A model generated the notes under the pieces. It was not told the DNA's origin, did no database searches, and saw only the letters and a program-made list of their open reading frames with translations. From Aquimarina atlantica (lineage in GTDB: Bacteria > Bacteroidota > Bacteroidia > Flavobacteriales > Flavobacteriaceae), in contig NZ_AQRA01000002.1 in NCBI RefSeq assembly GCF_000626715.1, positions 62,001 to 126,000 on the forward strand: a stretch of 64,000 nt of DNA. The letters are read 5' to 3'. A program made the translations under genes and the position numbers. Below are positions 60,439 to 64,000 of the stretch, piece by piece. Position 1 is the stretch's first letter. Every line of letters begins with the position of its first letter.

Positions 60439-60472
60439 ATTAAATAAACTTGAGTTAGCCAATAAATCGAGT

Positions 60473-61588
60473 TTAATTCAAATATACATTTACATCTTTT
60501 AAAGGAAGATTAAAAGCCTCAGATATCGCAGGATATACGACATCACCATTAATCACGTTTAGTCCTTTTTTAAGTGGTTCATTTTCGTTACAAGCTTTTT
60601 TCCAGCCTTTATTTGCCAATTGTACTGCATATGGCAAAGTGACATTAGTTAATGCCAAAGTTGACGTATATGGTACAGCTCCTGGCATATTTGCGACAGA
60701 ATAATGCACTACATCATCAATAATATATACCGGATCCTGATGAGTTGTTGGTTTTGTTGTTTCAAAACAACCTCCTTGATCTACTGCCACATCCACAACC
60801 ACAGTTCCTGGTCTCATTTCTTTAAGCATATCTCGAGTAATTAATTTTGGTGCTTTTGCTCCTGGTATTAATACTCCTCCGATAATTAAATCAGCATCTT
60901 TTATATGTTTACGAATATTATATTCGTTAGAAAATTCTGTTTTCACATTTGCTGCCATTACATCATCTAAGTAACGTAATCTCTTCATACTGATATCCAA
61001 AATCGTTACATCAGCCCCCATTCCTGCAGCCATTTTAGCAGCTTGAGTTCCTACTACACCTCCACCAAGTACTAATACTTTTGCTGGCGGAACACCAGGA
61101 ACACCACCAAGAAGAACTCCTCTTCCTTTTAATGGTTTTTCTAAAAACTTAGCTCCTTGCTGAATAGACATACGTCCCGCTACTTCACTCATCGGAGTTA
61201 ATAGTGGTAAGCTTCGATCAGGATCTTCGACTGTTTCGTATGAAACACAAACCGAACCGCTTTCAATCATCGCATTCGTTAATTCTTCTCCAGAGGCAAA
61301 ATGAAAATATGTAAATACTAATTGATCCTTTTTGATCAATTTATATTCTGGTTCAATAGGTTCCTTGACCTTAATAATCATTTCGGCAATACTATACACC
61401 TCTTCTATAGTAGGCAAAATTTTAGCGCCTGCTTTGATATATTCTTCATCTTCAAAACCACTTTGAAGGCCAGCATTTTGCTGTATGAAAACAGTATGAC
61501 CATGTCTAACAAGCTCCATAGTCCCGGCAGGCGTTACACCTACTCTGTTCTCGTTATTTTTGATTTCTTTGGGAACACCAATTACCAT
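60473..61588 (-). CDS. ald: Alanine dehydrogenase
   Basis: I take the ATG at 61588 (MVIGVPKEIKNNENRVGVTP), the usual N-terminus of the family; the frame from 61636 adds 16 atypical residues. The ~371-residue enzyme has the pyruvate-binding KEIKNNENRVG and a nucleotide loop VLVLGGGVVGTQAAKMAAGMGADVTILD. It also has the family segment YIDDVVHYSVANMPGAVPYTST. It interconverts L-alanine and pyruvate with NAD. It has its own terminator; the leader is ~350 nt of AT-rich DNA shared with leuS downstream sequence. Confidence 0.93.
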   Translation of the reverse strand: MVIGVPKEIKNNENRVGVTPAGTMELVRHGHTVFIQQNAGLQSGFEDEEYIKAGAKILPTIEEVYSIAEMIIKVKEPIEPEYKLIKKDQLVFTYFHFASGEELTNAMIESGSVCVSYETVEDPDRSLPLLTPMSEVAGRMSIQQGAKFLEKPLKGRGVLLGGVPGVPPAKVLVLGGGVVGTQAAKMAAGMGADVTILDISMKRLRYLDDVMAANVKTEFSNEYNIRKHIKDADLIIGGVLIPGAKAPKLITRDMLKEMRPGTVVVDVAVDQGGCFETTKPTTHQDPVYIIDDVVHYSVANMPGAVPYTSTLALTNVTLPYAVQLANKGWKKACNENEPLKKGLNVINGDVVYPAISEAFNLPLKDVNVYLN

Positions 61589-61934
61589 ATCTTTAATTTT
61601 TGTGCCGAAAATATATGTTTTTCGCAAAATACACAATTAAAAAACTCCAAAAAATACAATCTTAACAATTTTGAAGAATCATTGATTTTTCCTAAAAAAA
61701 TTAGATTTTCAACAGTTTATTTCAATTTTATTGAATTTTTTTCGATATAAATCAAAAATCACTTACAGATCAATATTTTCTGTTTTTGTATTGGTAGTCA
61801 TTTTTTTGAATAAAAAATAATTAACCCCATAAATTAACATCAAATTATAGTCAAATCATCATATAAAGACAGGCTGACAATTACACTTTAACCCATAAGC
61901 ATTTTAACAAAGTAATACACTAACAATCAAATCG
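61589..61934. other. Intergenic region between ald and leuS
   Basis: The 346-nt gap between the two minus-strand genes holds the ald promoter and the leuS 3' end region. It is very AT-rich. I found no hairpin terminator for leuS, no exact -7 element and no small gene. Confidence 0.4.
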
Positions 61935-64000
61935 CTAACCAACCACATTTACAATTTTACCGGGTACTACGATTACCTTTTTAGGTTCTCGACCCGCAAG
62001 TTGTTCTTGTGTTTTTTCATGAGCCATCACTGCTGCTTCAATCTCATCTTTGCTTAGCTCTAATGATAACTCCATCGTAAAACGCATTTTACCATTAAAC
62101 GAAATAGGGTATTGCTTAGTACTTTCTACCAGGTGTTTCTCTTCAAATACAGGAAATGCAGCCGTCGATATAGATTCGTCATGCCCTAACTTTTGCCATA
62201 ATTCTTCAGCAATATGAGGTGCATAAGGAGAAATTAATACGATTAAAGGTTCTAAAACTGCTCTAGAAGTACATTTCTGAGCTGTTAATTCATTTACTGC
62301 AATCATAAAAGTACTTACCGATGTGTTAAACGAGAAGTTCTCGATATCTTCTTCTACCTTTTTGATCGTTTTATGCAATGTTTTTAAATTTTCTTTGGTA
62401 GGTTCGGTATCGGTTACACCAAACGTTTCTCCATCATGATATAGTTTCCAGAGTTTTTTAAGAAAAGAATGTACCCCTGTAATCCCTGCAGTATTCCAGG
62501 GTTTTGCCTGTTCTAATGGCCCCAGGAACATCTCGTATAATCGTAAACTATCGGCTCCATACTGCTCGCAAATACCATCTGGATTCACCACATTAAACCA
62601 TCGTTTAGACATTTTTTCTACTTCTCTGCCAACGATGTATTTTTCGTCTTCTAACTCAAAATCAGCATCATTAAACTGTGGTTGCCATTTTCTTAAAGCA
62701 TCTATATTAAGTTCATCTGAGCTATTGATCAAACTTACATCTACACGAAGTTCTTCTGTTTCATATTGATCCTTTAATCCTTTAGAAACATAGGTATTAG
62801 ATCCACTAATTCTATACACTATAGCACTGGTTCCTAAAATCATTCCCTGATTGATTAGCTTTTTAAACGGCTCATCAACTGTAATGTATGCTCTGTCTTT
62901 TAAGAATTTGGTCCAAAAACGAGAATATAATAAGTGACCTGTTGCATGTTCGTTTCCTCCTATGTACAAATCTACATTTTGCCAGTATTGCATCGCTTCC
63001 GCGGAAGCGAATTCATGATCATTATTAGCATCCATATATCGAAACGGGTACCACGAGCTTCCTGCCCAACCTGGCATCGTATTTAATTCTAAAGGATGAA
63101 TATTAACGTTATCAATGTCCTCATTTTTTGCCAACTCGCCCTTGAGGGCGTCCCATGCCCAAATATCGGCACGACCTAATGGTGGCTCACCTGTTTCTGT
63201 TGGCAAGTACTTTTCTACTTCGGGTAACGCCAACGGCAAATGTGCAACATCAATCATTTGTGGCATCCCGTCTACATAATACACAGGAAACGGCTCTCCC
63301 CAATATCGTTGACGACTAAATACGGCATCACGCAATCTATAATTGGTTTTTCCCTGCCCTTGACCTAGTTTTTCTAACTCATAAATAGCAGTTTTGGTCG
63401 CTTTCTTATAGTTTAATCCATTAAGGAAATCAGAGTTGGCTATAATCGTTTTTTCTTTATCGGCAAACGCTTCTTCAGAGATGTCTATACCTTCAAAAAT
63501 ATTAGTGATCGGGATATCAAAATGCTTTGCAAAATCATAATCTCTCTGATCTCCACATGGTACTGCCATTACAGCACCGGTACCATATCCAGCCAATACA
63601 TAGTCTCCGATCCAGATCGGTACAGGTTCTTTGGTAAACGGGTGCTCTGCATATGCCCCTGTAAACTCACCACTAATCGTTTTTACATCTGCCATACGCT
63701 CGCGCTCACTACGTTTGGCCGTTGCTTCGATATAGGCTTCTATAGCCGCTTTCTGCTCAGGAGTTGTTATTTTGGCAACTAATTCATGTTCTGGAGCTAA
63801 TGTCATAAATGTAGCACCAAAAATAGTATCAGGACGTGTGGTAAATACTTCGATCACCTCATCATGTTCTTTAACCTTAAAAGTCACACTGGCACCTACA
63901 GATTTTCCGATCCAGTTGCGTTGTGATTCTTTAAGAGAATCTGTCCAATCGATAGTTTCTAATCCTTGCAATAATCGTTCTGCATAAGCTGAGATGCGCA
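61935..64000 (-). CDS. leuS: Leucine--tRNA ligase, C-terminal part (5' end outside window)
   Basis: The frame is open to the window edge, with RISAYAERLLQGLETIDW continuing upstream of any start codon, so the N-terminal ~250 residues, with the HIGH motif, lie outside. Visible are the editing (CP1) domain with VFTTRPDTIFGATFMTLAPEH and the SRQRYWGEPFPVYY segment. The KMSKR signature is encoded at 62601-62615, and the C-terminal anticodon-binding and tail regions end in VPGKIVNVVG. LeuS charges tRNA-Leu and edits mischarged products. The sequence is ordinary for the family. Confidence 0.96.
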   Translation of the reverse strand, partial: RISAYAERLLQGLETIDWTDSLKESQRNWIGKSVGASVTFKVKEHDEVIEVFTTRPDTIFGATFMTLAPEHELVAKITTPEQKAAIEAYIEATAKRSERERMADVKTISGEFTGAYAEHPFTKEPVPIWIGDYVLAGYGTGAVMAVPCGDQRDYDFAKHFDIPITNIFEGIDISEEAFADKEKTIIANSDFLNGLNYKKATKTAIYELEKLGQGQGKTNYRLRDAVFSRQRYWGEPFPVYYVDGMPQMIDVAHLPLALPEVEKYLPTETGEPPLGRADIWAWDALKGELAKNEDIDNVNIHPLELNTMPGWAGSSWYPFRYMDANNDHEFASAEAMQYWQNVDLYIGGNEHATGHLLYSRFWTKFLKDRAYITVDEPFKKLINQGMILGTSAIVYRISGSNTYVSKGLKDQYETEELRVDVSLINSSDELNIDALRKWQPQFNDADFELEDEKYIVGREVEKMSKRWFNVVNPDGICEQYGADSLRLYEMFLGPLEQAKPWNTAGITGVHSFLKKLWKLYHDGETFGVTDTEPTKENLKTLHKTIKKVEEDIENFSFNTSVSTFMIAVNELTAQKCTSRAVLEPLIVLISPYAPHIAEELWQKLGHDESISTAAFPVFEEKHLVESTKQYPISFNGKMRFTMELSLELSKDEIEAAVMAHEKTQEQLAGREPKKVIVVPGKIVNVVG

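Overview
The window is an AT-rich chromosomal segment from a member of the Flavobacteriaceae (Bacteroidota). The evidence is type IX secretion C-terminal sorting domains, TonB-dependent receptors with N-terminal carboxypeptidase-regulatory domains, lipoproteins with acidic surface-export signals after the lipid cysteine, promoters with the Bacteroidota -7 element TAnnTTTG, and families largely restricted to this phylum (DUF4271, DUF4296, DUF6261). A marine genus such as Aquimarina is plausible but is inference. No rRNA, tRNA, insertion sequence or CRISPR array was recognised.

Layout. 1-5.4 kb: YHS-domain protein (cut by the window edge), a tight LuxE-like / transglutaminase-like / DUF350 operon, a sorting-domain-only mini-protein and a MATE transporter. 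5.4-13.7 kb: an accessory stretch with a TPR-CHAT peptidase-like protein divergent from a sigma factor and a membrane-anchored anti-sigma-like TPR protein, a thrombospondin-type-3/T9SS surface protein, a frameshifted DUF6261 gene behind a GC-rich foldable element, and three REP-like palindromes. 13.7-31.3 kb: two TonB-receptor / beta-helix-lipoprotein pairs, a MORN-like secreted protein, a CHR-family transporter, a porin O/P family porin, a PiT phosphate transporter fused to a PhoU-like domain, and PhoB/PhoR-like regulators. 31.2-40.1 kb: housekeeping and small operons (glycosyltransferase, TrmB, LysE-type exporter, alkyltransferase-like protein, Mrp-NifU iron-sulfur pair, acyltransferase, AraC-type regulator, phosphoesterase, TSUP). 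40.2-46.4 kb: an Mla-type lipid transport operon, then a convergent tripartite ABC exporter. 46.6-64 kb: hibernation factor, a candidate structured RNA, an astacin-like surface protease, TyrS, an orphan RiPP-like precursor, an epimerase, pyrimidine, glycosylation and haem genes, PckA, saccharopine dehydrogenase, Lrp, metallopeptidase, alanine dehydrogenase and the 3' part of leuS.

How it works together. The strongest system is the phosphate block. I find direct repeats with exact 11-bp spacing (core ACATT or TAACATTAA) upstream of the second TonB receptor, the CHR transporter/MORN gene, the porin, the PiT transporter and phoB. At three promoters the last repeat lies exactly 16 nt before a TTTG -7 core. 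This is the geometry of a PhoB operator and ties an uncharacterised receptor/beta-helix lipoprotein pair, and possibly a chromate-type transporter, to a phosphate regulon. A second candidate system is the TPR-CHAT / sigma / anti-sigma-like cluster, which resembles in logic, but not in CRISPR context, the peptidase-controlled sigma release described for type III-E CRISPR systems.
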